Of a stretch of 64,000 nt of DNA, positions 35,386 to 46,900 are shown in pieces. Made by a program: the position numbers and the translations under genes. The notes beneath the pieces are model-generated. The model made no database searches, had not been told where the DNA came from, and saw only the letters and a list, made by a program, of their open reading frames with translations. The stretch is from Drechslerella dactyloides (taxonomy: Eukaryota > Ascomycota > Orbiliomycetes > Orbiliales > Orbiliaceae): the NCBI GenBank assembly GCA_020064725.1, contig JAGTWJ010000006.1:1550001-1614000 (forward strand). Reading direction: 5' to 3'. The stretch's first letter is position 1; every line of letters starts with the position of its first letter.

Positions 35386-37191
35386 ACCGAAGCCGGTGTG
35401 GCTGAAAGAGATTGATAGGGTGCGGTGGAGGGGGGACGGGCGACGGAATGAACGGGGGCGACGACCATGTTGGACGAAATGACTTTATTTGATGATTGAC
35501 GCGGGTGTTTGACGGCAATTACCGCGGACGATCGCGGACGACGAATCTCGGTTGCTTCCTCGAACCGGCGGATCAAACCCAATGCTGGCACTGAGTTTCC
35601 GTTTGGTTCGAGGTGCCAGCTGTAGGTTCTCGCCGCATGCTCACTTACATATCACGTCTACGAACGAACTGTGCTCAAGGGGAGGCTCCTCTGACGCGGT
35701 TGGCTTGCTTTTACCATTTGTTATTCTCGGGGTTGCTATCACGTCATTGTTCCTTTCCTTCATTGCGATATTTTCTTGAATTCTATTCTTTGACGCTGTT
35801 TCCATTGATCCATTGTGGTTTTTGCATCAATCAGGGACCCATTCCCCCGTCACGCACATCGTGTAAGATAGATCCACACACAAAACTCATTTTTGGTTTC
35901 TCATTGATATCAACGGGGATCATGCGGGGTTATCTCGGATCACCTAGCTGGCCAGGTTCGCTATTATGCAGCGAGAGGGGAGATGATTACCAAGATATTA
36001 GAAAGCTCGTGGGATCGATGAGCCTTCTCAAGATCGCTTATGGTACTCATACATGCAGTGAGCCCACGCGCTGATAGTCCACCTTGGATACCGCAGGTGT
36101 CTTTCTTCGCATTAAAGCATTGATGCGCTTGCAAATTCGCGAGAGGACGCCATTTATCGTGAATTATTGGGGATTGGAACTGCAGATGTAAATGTACCCG
36201 CCGATGGGTATAATGGTTCATGATAAGTGCCGCACCTTATATATTGTGCCAACGGGGGGATTCACGTACGCTGGATTCGCCAGAGTACTTAATATCAATC
36301 CAGCTGTATCCTGGCTTGGTAGTACAAACTTGCAAGACGCCGACTCTACATCGCGGTCGATACGCGTTTCGGCACGTCCATATATGCATATGTGGATGTT
36401 ACGTTATGTGAAGTGGATCTGAGGCCAGTACTGTAATTTCGAGAACGGTCTCAGTACTATTGTCTACAATTTCAGAAGTTCATCTCCTATGGCCATATAT
36501 GCCTATCAGAGTTGTGAGGCCGGGTCGAGACTGTGGAAGGCTCTACGTTTGGAGTAGATCTCAAATACAACACGCTCAACTCAGTTGCTGTGATTTTGAT
36601 AAGCTGGACTGCAGCTCTCCGGACTTCCACTGCCAATCCATCACCCCCATCATCACCTCTCTCTTGTCCTCTATCAACACCATCATCACCACCATCATCA
36701 TCATCATCGCCACTTGTTCCCATCAGTCTTACTACGACTCTCACCTGCTGACAAGAGCAAGTACCGCCATATCTGCACCTGTGAGTCTACTCTCCTAGTT
36801 GTCACTGGCCTTCCCATCTTCCCTGCCCGCATCTATTACAAGTCCAGCTTCCCAATTCAAGCGCCTCATGGCGTCTTTGCTTATTGTTGCTTCCTGGCAA
36901 GTTGACATCAAGGCAAACTTTCGAATTGCCAGCTCCCGGTGAGTGCGACCCAAATGCTATCTGGATGGTGATACACGCTCTCACTGGGCTCTACACAACT
37001 GTTAGTACGTTACAAGACGCTGACAACAATGCTGGCAACTATCCGCCAGATACCTCGCATATCAAGCCTCTGGAGAAATACCATCTCTTTGGTATACACT
37101 TCTTACAGACTCTCAGAGTTATCGCCGCTTCACTCAGCTACCAGCTGAACGCCCACGTTCATCACCCGCCCTCCTATAAAGCACAGTCACC
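35386..37191. other. Intergenic region between TVP18 and the Cys-rich orphan
   Basis: No supportable gene. Imperfect CAT/CAC/ATC trinucleotide repeats occupy 36640-36708. A frame at 36884-37411 runs through the next gene in another frame and is probably a shadow. Confidence 0.5.
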
Positions 37192-38118
37192 ATGTGCTAC
37201 TACCTTACCACCTTCCGCTGCGGCCACTTCAAGCGCCGTCCATACTCCTCCTGTACCTGCAGCGAAAATTGCATCAGTGAACATCGCGTCCCAAAATTCT
37301 GCAAAAACTGGTTCTGCGACCAGCGGCCATACTACAGCGACCGAGCCTACGAACCAATCGATATCTTCCGTACCCCAAGCCGCTACAACTACAGCGTCAC
37401 GGAAACCGTGACCCGCACCCCTCGCCACCCCACGACCGGCCGCTCTCGCATTCCCCGCCCGCCCGACGGTGTCCGGTGGAGCAGCGACCCAGGAGAGATA
37501 GCACAGTTCATGCCGGCTGACCTCCCCGAAGGCGTCTCATATATCAGCATCCAGAGACCACCCGACAGCAACAATCCCGTTGCCACAGTCGGCCTTGATC
37601 GCTCCCATGTCCGTAATATGACGCAGGAATTCTTGAATTCCCGCGTCCAGCTCCTGAGCCGACAACTCCGCGAAGCCCAGGCGGCACATAACCGCGCCAG
37701 AGGACTTCAAGCGAATCAAGGAGGTGAACGTTCTCAGAGCCGCCGTCTCAGACAGATCTTACCTTTTCTCAACCCAAATAGTCATCTGAACGGCGGCGAA
37801 TGGGTGGACCCAAACATCGGCCTGTTCCAAAATTTACATGACCAGCTCAGCCGACTTCCAGCGAGAATCGAGCCGATTCCCCCAGTTACGCCGCCGAATC
37901 CTATCACTCAGATCTTCGGTGGGCCGAGCCCTGCTGCGCAGGCAAGTGAGAGCGACAGTGCGGCTTCGGCGCGCCCGCAAACTGCAAATACAGCAGAGTC
38001 GCCATCGGTCTCATCAGTCCTTGCACAGCTCGGGACTGTTGATTTTGACGGAATCGAGGAGGGAGATGAAGCTGGGGAGGATGAAAATGGGAGTGCAGCG
38101 GGGGCAGGAAGTTCCTAG
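37192..38118 (+). CDS. Orphan protein with N-terminal Cys/His cluster
   Basis: Uninterrupted frame of 308 residues from an ATG in the context CACCATG. I do not recognise a named family. Residues 1-42 hold eight Cys and one His in a compact array (starting MCYYLTTFRCGHFKR, then CTCSENC, CKNWFC) that could bind zinc. The rest is polar and Pro/Arg-rich, with a likely coiled coil at about 145-175 (LNSRVQLLSRQLREAQAAHN) and an acidic tail (EEGDEAGEDE). No signal peptide or membrane segment is seen, so a cytosolic or nuclear protein is likely. Coding is supported by length, composition and good start context; function is unknown. Confidence 0.75.
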   Translation: MCYYLTTFRCGHFKRRPYSSCTCSENCISEHRVPKFCKNWFCDQRPYYSDRAYEPIDIFRTPSRYNYSVTETVTRTPRHPTTGRSRIPRPPDGVRWSSDPGEIAQFMPADLPEGVSYISIQRPPDSNNPVATVGLDRSHVRNMTQEFLNSRVQLLSRQLREAQAAHNRARGLQANQGGERSQSRRLRQILPFLNPNSHLNGGEWVDPNIGLFQNLHDQLSRLPARIEPIPPVTPPNPITQIFGGPSPAAQASESDSAASARPQTANTAESPSVSSVLAQLGTVDFDGIEEGDEAGEDENGSAAGAGSS

Positions 38119-39164
38119 CTTCGTTACTCAGCATACATTTTGCATGCATCGTTCGAATTAGGATCGCTTCTTCCCATTTGCGCAAGCCGGTTGGACAGTA
38201 CTAGAACATGAAAAACCGGCGACTCTACATTTTTTTCACGAATGCAAGACACATCACTTTCTTTTCACTCTATTGGCTTAACTATCCGCACGTCCAAGTC
38301 ATAGCCAGCCTCACCTATACAATCATAATTGTCGAAAATCACTCTGCTGCTTAATGTTCTTTTTTTTCCTCATCCTTTTTTCACGATTATTATTACTACG
38401 CTTCATAATCCTTTTCTTTATCGTTAGTATTATTACTGCATTGTCATCACATAGCGAGCAAGGGACTGTGTCTTTGTTGTTTTGCGAAAAAATAGAAACG
38501 AAGCAGAGTGGCTTCCCAACTCCGTTTCCTTCTTTCAATTTTTTTCTCCTCAAGTTTCTCTAGACTAGTTGTACACTCTCTAAGATACATTCTAGTGTAA
38601 ACATAGGGGGGGTAGTTTCCAATCTGGCGGGAAGGCAAAGGGGAAAAAATCCAAACTGATATCTCCAAATGAGTGTCGTAGAAGTGAAAGTGAAGGTGAA
38701 GTGTAGTAAAAGCAAGAACTCCCAAGTATCAAAAACACCGGTTTATCCGCCCTGTCCTGTCCTGTCCGTTCCCAGTATCTCCAGCGCGTATGCATATAGT
38801 GTGACGAAAACCAGATTGCAGTGGGAAGAATGGATTCGCGTAGTGTGTTCCGCGCTTCCTTTCGTCACCGCTGCGCACCAGTGCATCCGTCGTTTTCATG
38901 TTTTTTTGGTTTCCAGAAGGTAAGTTTGCCTTCTGCGACTCTCCATACTGTGATCTGAAGAGGCAGACGGGCGAGCTACCTGCACTGGAGGCTTTAAAAA
39001 CTGTCGTATAGAGACATTGCTGGCCGATAGAAGATCCCAGTTGTAGTATAAACTCCGGAAGGAAAGGAAAAGTTTGAAAACTCCGAAAAGTCACCCTTGA
39101 CACCGCGCGGTACCGATCAACGGGATCCGCTGGGGGATGGTTGTCGCAGCCGATCTAGACTAAT
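38119..39164. other. Intergenic region between convergent orphan genes
   Basis: T-rich and AT-rich DNA at 38.2-38.6 kb fits the 3' UTR of the gene on the left. No gene is seen. Confidence 0.55.
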
Positions 39165-39632
39165 CTAGTGACGACCGTGGCCGCAGTTGCAGACGTGCTG
39201 CTGGGGGGCACCCTCGGAGGCGACAGAGGAAGACGATCCAGATCGCTCCTTCTTGCTCTTCTTGTGCTTCTTCTCCTTCTTCTCCTTCTTGCTGGGCGAG
39301 CGCTGGACCTGCGCCATCATGGCCGGGTGGGGCGCATACTGCGGCGCATACTGCGGCGGGGAGGTGGAGTGGGCATGCGCGTACATGGGAGCCTGCTGCG
39401 GGATGTAGGGGGCGGCGTGGTGGTGAGTGTGGTGGGTGTACTCGTCGTCCGAGGACTCGTCTTCGGATTCGGATGGGGCGAAAGCTTCACCACCAGCCAG
39501 GGCGAGGCCGCGGAAGATGGGGGCACCGCTGGACTCCTGGACGATGTCGCCGTTGCGGTCGGTGTAGGTCATCACACCATCCTCATCGACGGTGGACTGG
39601 GCGGGGGCAGAGTAGTACTGTTGGGTCGACAT
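39165..39632 (-). CDS. Small Lys/His-rich orphan protein
   Basis: An intronless frame of 155 residues from ATG 39632. It begins MSTQQYYSAPAQSTVDEDGV and has an acidic Ser-rich stretch (SESEDESSDDEY, about 53-64), a His/Pro/Tyr-rich middle (THHTHHHAAPYIPQQAPMY), a poly-basic stretch (KKEKKEKKHKKSKKERS, about 115-131), and a final CNCGHGRH that could bind metal. Codons are strongly GC-ending, unlike flanking non-coding DNA, which supports coding. The poly-Lys run suggests nuclear or nucleic-acid contact. I do not recognise a family. Confidence 0.72.
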   Translation of the reverse strand: MSTQQYYSAPAQSTVDEDGVMTYTDRNGDIVQESSGAPIFRGLALAGGEAFAPSESEDESSDDEYTHHTHHHAAPYIPQQAPMYAHAHSTSPPQYAPQYAPHPAMMAQVQRSPSKKEKKEKKHKKSKKERSGSSSSVASEGAPQQHVCNCGHGRH

Positions 39633-42600
39633 TTTGATAGTAGTAAAATGTGGTTTGATAGAAGAGAAGTTGGTAGTAGTAGTAAAAGTTGTTTGGAAGT
39701 GAGGATTGATTGATTGATTGATTGTTCTTCGCAGAAGAGCTGGCTTGTTGATTGATGCTTTGAGACTGTGCTGGTGAGAGAAGAGGATGGGATTGAGGGC
39801 GGTTCTCGACGAGGTTATATACAGTTTTCCGACTTGTAAAATTTTGGAAATCTCAAAAGTGAGAATTGGTGTATATTCAGCGTGTGTACAGGCTTCGCTG
39901 GTGAGATTCCAAATGGAATCGCCAGCTGTAGCCGTGAAGCCCGGAGCGCGCAGGCCCAGAATTGGTCAGCCGCGATACAGCTGGCTAGCGCGGACCCGAC
40001 CAGCGAAGCCTGACAGATCACACCCAGTCGATTTGATGAAGCTGTTCACTGACCAGATCGCTCGATGCATAGCATAGCATGGCATGGCATTGCATAGCAT
40101 TGCATGGCTGCGCTTGGCTTTCCCACTCCCCTCCCTCCCCTCCCTCTGCGACAGGGGATGGAATGGACGCCCGCCTGCCTGCGTGTGCTGTAACACGGCG
40201 CATCGTCTAGGTACGCCAACCATTGCAACGTTGACCCTGTCGTGGTTGCTTGCATATACCCGTCCAGTCATCCTTTGGCGCATGCATTGTACAACAGGAG
40301 GAATAACACGTCCGTTCCCAAGAACGCATTCGCGGCATGGTGGGGCCGAGCTCGAGGGCGGATTGGGTGGAGCTCGAGGATGCTTGGCGGGCGGGCAAGT
40401 CTGCTCTGTTCACACGATCGAATCGTCACCCCGTTTGAATGCTCCGACGGCGGCACACCCGGAAGCTTAGTCGAAGGCCATCGATACAAGCCCATCGAGC
40501 TGGTCAGGAGTGCTCAGCTGACTGGCTCGTACGCAGTTTTCCAGCGCATACCGAGGCTGTGGGACGACTCCGTAACGTTTAGCCCCTCGACCTGGCGGCG
40601 GACATCGCAGAGCTAAACTAGCTTGCCGGGTGGCCGGCGGACGGTTCGCCAGCCCATGCACTCCCCTCCCTCCCGTCCGGGCTGCGTTGGCTAGCGTGCG
40701 AGCCGTGTGATAGTAAACCGAGGTTTCGACCATCCCAGAAGCGCACTAGTCGAGCTCTTCGAACGTTTCTGAGTTGTTTGCGCGACGTGGTCTACGAGCA
40801 CTTGATTCGTTTTTTCCCCATCGCGCAGCTTCGTTTCATGATTGGCCGCGGGTGAGGGTGTGAGCAAGAAGTCGTCAGGCTGGAGAGGCAGTGGAAGGCA
40901 CGAGACCGGGCTCGCCCTACTCGTTGCCGCTTCGGTGCACTCGGCGCTGACCGGCGTGAAGAGTTTTCCGTCGCAGGCCGACCAAACAGGCATCTCGAGA
41001 TCTCGATCGGATTGCGAGCCACGTAACGGGACGTTGGTGGGCTTCATCACGTGCCCTTGGGAGCTTCATTGGCCGCTATTTCGGGTGAGTCCAGCCGCTG
41101 TCAACGGCGGCCAATCATCGCAGGTTTGCTGGTGGGTCTGAAGATATTTTGCATTGCATTGGTGGTCGTCAGGTCAGGGCAGGCATGTGGTGAGTTCTGT
41201 GTGTTGGCAGTTTCATCCTGCGTGCCTCAGATGCCTGCCACAGCAAAGCCGCCCCTGATGCCTGGCGGGCTGGCAGGCTGACTGGCAGGTCTTGCCGGCC
41301 GCCGTCTCCGGCTGCGACTTCGCATTTGAGGGCTCAGAGGGCGTTCAAATTTGTGGGATCCCGAGTTATCCCGATATTCGGTCCGTTGAAGAACTCCTCG
41401 TCGCAAAATGGCGGCATCGTGTAAGGAATGTTGGGAGCTGCGTGGAGAATATTATTCGAATGGGGAGTTCACGAGTTCCACAAGACAAATGCAGCAAGCG
41501 CCTTGCCGATATCTATCGATATTCTCCGACGCACGCTGTACCTACGGAACATGTACTCACACATTTCCGCAAATGCAGGGCCCGAGGCCGGCCTCTGGGC
41601 TAGCTCTATCTCTATCTCTACCTCTATCAAATTCTGATATTCTCGAAATGCATCGAAGGCTGGGCGGCTGCGTGGACGTGCAGGCGCAGGACAACGCAGG
41701 TTTTTGCTTCTGCAGCGTTGTAATGTTGGCCGACGCATGTCAGCTAGCTGCGTGTCGGTGGAGCTGGACGGACGGACTTTTGCAATGGTGGGATCTCGTG
41801 AGCGGGTGACTCAGCGAGGTCTTCACGCTGGTTGGCTGATGGAGCTCGAGCTTGATGCTGATCGGTGAAAATTCTGCTGGAGGTGCAGTCCGGTGAGCTG
41901 TGATATCACTTTCATGAATTCAAAGCTGCTTGCCAGAGTCGCGTCCGCGACTGCGCTGGTGAAAACCTCGCCCACCAGGTACCGTTTCCAAAATCACAAT
42001 TGACAAGAGAAAATTCTCAGCAGCCAGCTGACGAATACGAAGTTACTGTTCAGTGTTTCGGTGATGATTTGGCAGACACCTGCAGCTGGATGCCAAATCC
42101 ATGTAGCATCAGAGTGAGGCGGACATTCATTCACCTATCGGCCTCAGCCTTCCCGAAGCCCATGTGATATTATCACAGCCTCGAACAGTTCACACCTGTA
42201 TACATGTATTTTGCATTTTAATAAGCTAAAAGTTTATACAGCCTCATTAACACTATGGTGATTGTTGAGGACTTAGCAAGTTCAGTAATGGCATCTGCAA
42301 GAGCAGCAATTTCGTCACGAAGTTCGGCCGAAGGGACGGTGCAAGTCAATTACACATCCTGAGGTACCAAGGACTTACTCAGTCACGCATGAGATAGTTG
42401 CAAATTTGCGGTAATATCCTCTTTAGCTAATATAATCTGCTGGCGATACTACATAAAACCCAGAACAAGCAAGGTATATCATATACGTGAATGGGGAAGG
42501 GCTGAACAACCCTAAAATAACCAGCCTCGTGAGGAAGATTCGAACTGGAAGAAACATGGACAAGAAGATTTCATCATGATACTAGATAGAACCGAACCAG

Positions 42601-42745
42601 CGCAATTCGTAGCTCAAACGGCCAGCGTAACGTTATAACGTTAAATGGAAACATGTCGTGAATGATGAACCAAAATCAATGCGAATGAAGCAGCCAGCCA
42701 CACACTGGCAAACCACTAGTCTATCCCCACGGGACGTCGGGACAG
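39633..42745. other. 3.1-kb gene-poor region with simple repeats
   Basis: No supportable gene. There are five GATT units at 39704-39724, GCATN pentamer repeats at about 40066-40105, and CTCTAT hexamers at 41604-41628. A perfect 16-bp palindrome TAACGTTATAACGTTA lies at 42628-42643. Open frames are short and conflict between strands. Confidence 0.55.
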
Positions 42746-43637
42746 CTAGACCCTGGTGATTGTACAAGTCGCAACCGGTGCCGGCCTCTGGAGACAAACA
42801 ACAATGGCTACGTCTTTATCGACATTATCCATAAAGCTCAAAGATGGCGATTCACTTCTCTCGTTCAGATCGGCAAAATTTGGTGGTGCTATCAACGAAA
42901 AGTAGCCATGTCAGCGCAAAATCCCAAGAAACGGCTGATTTGACGGCCCTACCACTCCATACAAGTTTTGGTGGAGTAAGCGTCCGGCGCCGGCGACAAG
43001 AAAGGAATCTCGAGTACTTACGACTGTAATAACTGTAGTCTTCACTCACTCTTTCCATCTCTCTCTTCTCAGTGACGCCTTCGTTCGGCTGAATTGGCTT
43101 CTTCTCTCCTCCAAGACCTCGCAAGTCCCACGACAAACCTTTGGCAGTTCTCGGGTTCCTAGCCTGCTCCATATCCGCAATGGTGCACTCCTCGTCCAAG
43201 ATCCGACACCGGAACCGCGCACTAACCAGCAGGGCAACCTGAACATAAAACACGGCACCGAGCACGCCACACAAGCTTGCGGCAACGGTCACCCAGAAGC
43301 TGACATGCTTCAGCAGCACGAGCGCAATACAAGCGATTACGCAAGCTGTACCCAGCGAGCAGAAGATCGAGATATTGCGGACCGTAGGCAGGAGGCGCGA
43401 CTTTGGTAGATCCGAAACGTTGGAGACCGGAACCGAGCGTGTAGTTATCGATAGCTTGGAGCCGTTTGCCGTCGCCGGCCGGGATATCCTGGAGGGCCGG
43501 CGGGTGTATTTCGCCGAGCGCGATTTCGAGAGCGTGCGCGTAGCTTTGCTGCCAATGGGTCTCTCGGCGAGGGATGCCGCAAGAGATATCAGGGAGGGGC
43601 TGTTACTCGGTATCGCTGGATTTGGAGAGGTCGCCAT
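42746..43637 (-). CDS. Small protein with two membrane segments, family unrecognised
   Basis: Exons 43637-43022 and 42888-42746 encode 252 residues; the donor is GTAAGT at 43021 and the acceptor TTGATAG ends at 42889. Reading through the donor instead gives a 261-residue form with a different tail. The N-terminus is Ser/Arg-rich and basic (about residues 1-85), followed by two hydrophobic helices: NISIFCSLGTACVIACIALV (about 88-107) and an adjacent one ending AVFYVQVALLV (about 113-137). The tail is polar with PPPNFADLNERSESPSLSF. A membrane hairpin with cytosolic ends is likely. I do not recognise the family. The spliced form is preferred because the donor is a perfect consensus. Confidence 0.7.
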
Positions 43638-45955
43638 GATTTTTTGTCTCTAAACTTGTTTTATCTATATTATTTTCTCCCTTCCTTGTTTAGAGTATCA
43701 CAATCCGGGCCTCGTGGCGTCGAGGGACTGGAAGTCGACGACTGTGAGACTAGATCTATAGACGGCGGTAACGATACTGAGTGACCGAGGGCGGATGATC
43801 AACAGAGGTAATGTGCCGTCCTTTTGCTTTATGATTTTAAGAAAAACAAGTTTCCAGAACTAAGGACGGTTGAAATTTAGAAGGGCCTGGTCTGGATCTC
43901 GTGAGGAAAGCAGGCGGAAACGAAGAGGATCGATACGATATCCCGGAAGCTCAAGCTTCAATAAAATGACACCAAGACTCCACTCCTCAGCTTGATATTA
44001 AACTGCACCCCCGTGGCCTTTTAAGAGAGCTGGAGACGAAATTGGAAGCAGCTCACTCATGCCTCAGCTCTACATTTTAATTTGCAGCGGGCGAAGGAAT
44101 GACAGGCCTACCTCCTACAGAAATCAAGAAGCCCCATCAGCATTGTTCAATGCGTCCAGCCAGCCAGCCGGTTATCTAGACTCTGTGCGAACGCGACCGA
44201 TTATGTTTCGCCCCCCACCACCATGCTCACGATGACACCACCCAGACGCCTCCAAATGCAAATAAATGCCAGAAGCTAAAGCTCCAGTTCGCAAAGCTTG
44301 CGAAAGACGACCGCACGAAAATTCCAATTCCCAGGCATCCATCCACCCACCACCCGCCAGCCCCTCCCCGTGACCAGACAAGCCGGCCATCAGAACGGCT
44401 AGGCTGCTCACCGTTTGCAGTCGCCATCGCGCCGTCGCACACCCGGCCCCAGCCATGGAGGGCCTGCCCACAGGAGGTCGAGGCCGGAATGTGTTGCACA
44501 AGGTTAGCACTGCCCCTGCATTTGGCATAGCGGAGCGAGGAGGCCGCAATTGGCAATTCTGGACCGTAGGGGGTATCGATCGCCGGCCTTGCAAGTGAGC
44601 TCAGGGTTTTGATATCTGTGGAGGGTGTGTTCGCGTTGTGCAGGTGTGTAGAGGGGGGAGCATGAGGGAGGCTCTGGAGGAATGGCATTTTGTCAGACCC
44701 ACAGTTTGGACATGCAGGCTGAGACTCACGGGTTGGATATGATAGCGAGGAGACGGCATCGCGAGAAATGGGTGGCTAATTCGACTGTTTCTTGACTGTT
44801 TCAGAGCCTGTTCAAGAATGCGAATGTGCGGCGAAGAGCCGGACGGTAGATGAGAACGAATCGCGGCCATAGCTGCATAGTAGGCGCGGTGCGTCGACGC
44901 AATAAGTATTCCAGCCGGCTTCAGTACCTGGTACCATTGTCTGATCCAGCCGGTTGGTTGGGCCTTCTATCTAGCTTGAAATCGCGAAGTCCGAGCCGGA
45001 AAATATTGTTCCCACCAGCCGCATCCTGTCTTCCGCGCGCTAGTCACCAATATTTTCTCCGGCCACCATTCTACAACCCTAAGTGAATGAACCCGGTTAT
45101 AGATATCCAGATACCCGCAGCGTCTCCGAGACTAATACCCGTATGCTGTCGAGCGTGCGGGTACCTGCTTCCTTCCATTCAGGTTCGACAACCTTTTAGT
45201 CAGTCCGCTACGCGATACCAATCTTGACGGTTGATCAGCAAGGACTCATCAAAGGAAAATTATATCGAATCAAAGCCCCTCACGTCCTGCACATATGTAC
45301 CTGCAGTGAATCCTACGGAATCAAGATGTGGAGAATTCAACTGGAACTTGCAGCTGTCATGCATGCATCCTGGCGCGAGCACCCGTTCGGGCTGCTGCAT
45401 GTCCATTTTAGGAAATTTGCAACCTCTCGTCCCTGGGTTTGTTGGTCATTGTGGTTGGCAGCCTCGAGGGCTGGTGAGTGGCGGGTATCTCCGCGAGTGC
45501 GAGTCTCCTTCAATGCCCCTTGATAGCAATATAAATGAAATTACCAGCCTCACTATTAAAACGTATCGTGGAATATATTCACTGTATCTGTGAGAAACGG
45601 AGGCCTGATATCTCCAAAGTGGGTTTGCCTAGCTAAGACCCAGGTTGCAGCCTTGTCCAGAAAAACGAGACGCTAGCTTCCGCAATGACTTTCTGGATCT
45701 TTGTACAGACGTAAGGCGAGGATTTAATTGCTTCTAGTCTACTTATTCGAGATACCCAAGAGCTTTGATTCTCTTGTAGAGAAGTCAAGTCACTGACAGC
45801 ACAATGACTTACGAGTCTCTCCTCAGGCTAAAAGGTCCGAATGAAATTTATAAATTTATATACAGCATCTCGCCTGCCCTAGCGACATATGCGCACGCCC
45901 ATGGTATTGCAGCAGAATAATTTACATACAAGAATTCCATGGATCCAACTTTATT
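43638..45955. other. Intergenic region, one doubtful reading frame
   Basis: No gene I can support. On the minus strand an ATG at 44870 opens a 47-codon frame to a donor GTGAGT near 44730, and frames from 44688 to 44227 could follow, but no joined product has a recognisable domain. The rest shows nothing. Confidence 0.4.
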
Positions 45956-46900
45956 TCAGGTACGATCCATAGGAGCCACCGAAACTCCCATAAACTCTAT
46001 AGCCTCCAGGATTCTTCGGCCAGCCCCAAGGTTTAAGCTCGAGCGCTCCCGGCTCGGACCTTCAACATAATAAGGTTCCGGCGTGCCATACACCATATTT
46101 TCATGTTCACCAGGCGAATACTGCAGCTTCGCGCTAGGACTTTTGAACGCCGCAACTTCAATTGGAGAAGGATGCAACCCGGGGGCTTTCGCGGCCCGAA
46201 ACGGGCCATGCGACGCTCTTATCTTTTCCATCACAGCTATGGGCCCATCCTCACGATAGCGGTCCCTGTCCTTCGTTTTCATCTTATCTCCCAAGCCGGC
46301 GATGCAGAAGCAACTATACCACGCTAAACAGACGTTGACAACCTCTTGATCCGTGCAGGCTAGCGGCATGCCCGGGCGGCTGCCAAGGGAATTGGGTCGC
46401 ACGAAACCCGTTTCCTCGCCTCAAGTGCAGTCCTGACACTGCGGGATCACTCGGCTAAGAAGCTGACGGGGCGTCTGCTGGCGGTGGGTCCCGATCACAT
46501 CGCGGAAGTCCAGACGGAACTGCAATCGAGGATGCATGTGTCTGAGGCGACGTACGCGGTCGTCGGTCCCGTTGAAATTTGGCCAATTGGCCGGATCTTG
46601 ATCGATATGGGCCGCTAATATTGTATCTATCGTAGGGCATTGAGCGAATTTTTACATCAAGAGCCGCTTGCTCAAGGTTTTGTGTAGGGCGACTGTGCGG
46701 TTGTTCAAGTTACCCTCATGATGGGATGCTAGCTTGACTGATTTATCGTCCGGAGGACCAACTGAATTGTTCCTAGACGCATTTTCGGCAAAATTGGTTG
46801 CATATGAAGGGCCTTTGCTACCTCTTGAAGGCATGCACCTCGATACTGCGCCTTGAAGGCCGAACGCGAAGAGTATTAGCTGTGAGAAATTGAAATGCAT
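45956..46900 (-). pseudogene. Cys-rich secreted-protein gene, interrupted by stops
   Basis: From ATG 46900 one frame of 315 codons reaches 45956 with only two internal stops, TAA (46652-46654) and TGA (46421-46423). It opens with a signal peptide (MHFNFSQLILFAFGLQGAVS). Beyond the first stop the same frame gives ANWPNFNGTDDRVRRLRHM, then CQDC just before the TGA, then CTDQEVVNVCLAWYSCFC after it. Such spaced Cys clusters with a signal peptide recall uncharacterised secreted fungal proteins. The TAA can be removed as a 99-nt intron (donor GTAACT at 46713, acceptor ATTAG ending 46615) that keeps frame. I find no frame-keeping intron over the TGA. It is therefore either a recent pseudogene or a 126-residue secreted protein ending at the TGA. 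Function is unknown. Confidence 0.5.

Noticed and set aside
36640..36708. His-coding CAT/CAC repeat as part of a gene
   Set aside because: It is a microsatellite in non-coding DNA; no frame extends through it with a plausible start and domain.
44172..44870. Possible two-exon minus-strand gene
   Set aside because: A GTGAGT donor exists near 44730, but no acceptor yields a product I can recognise, and the candidate products look low-complexity.
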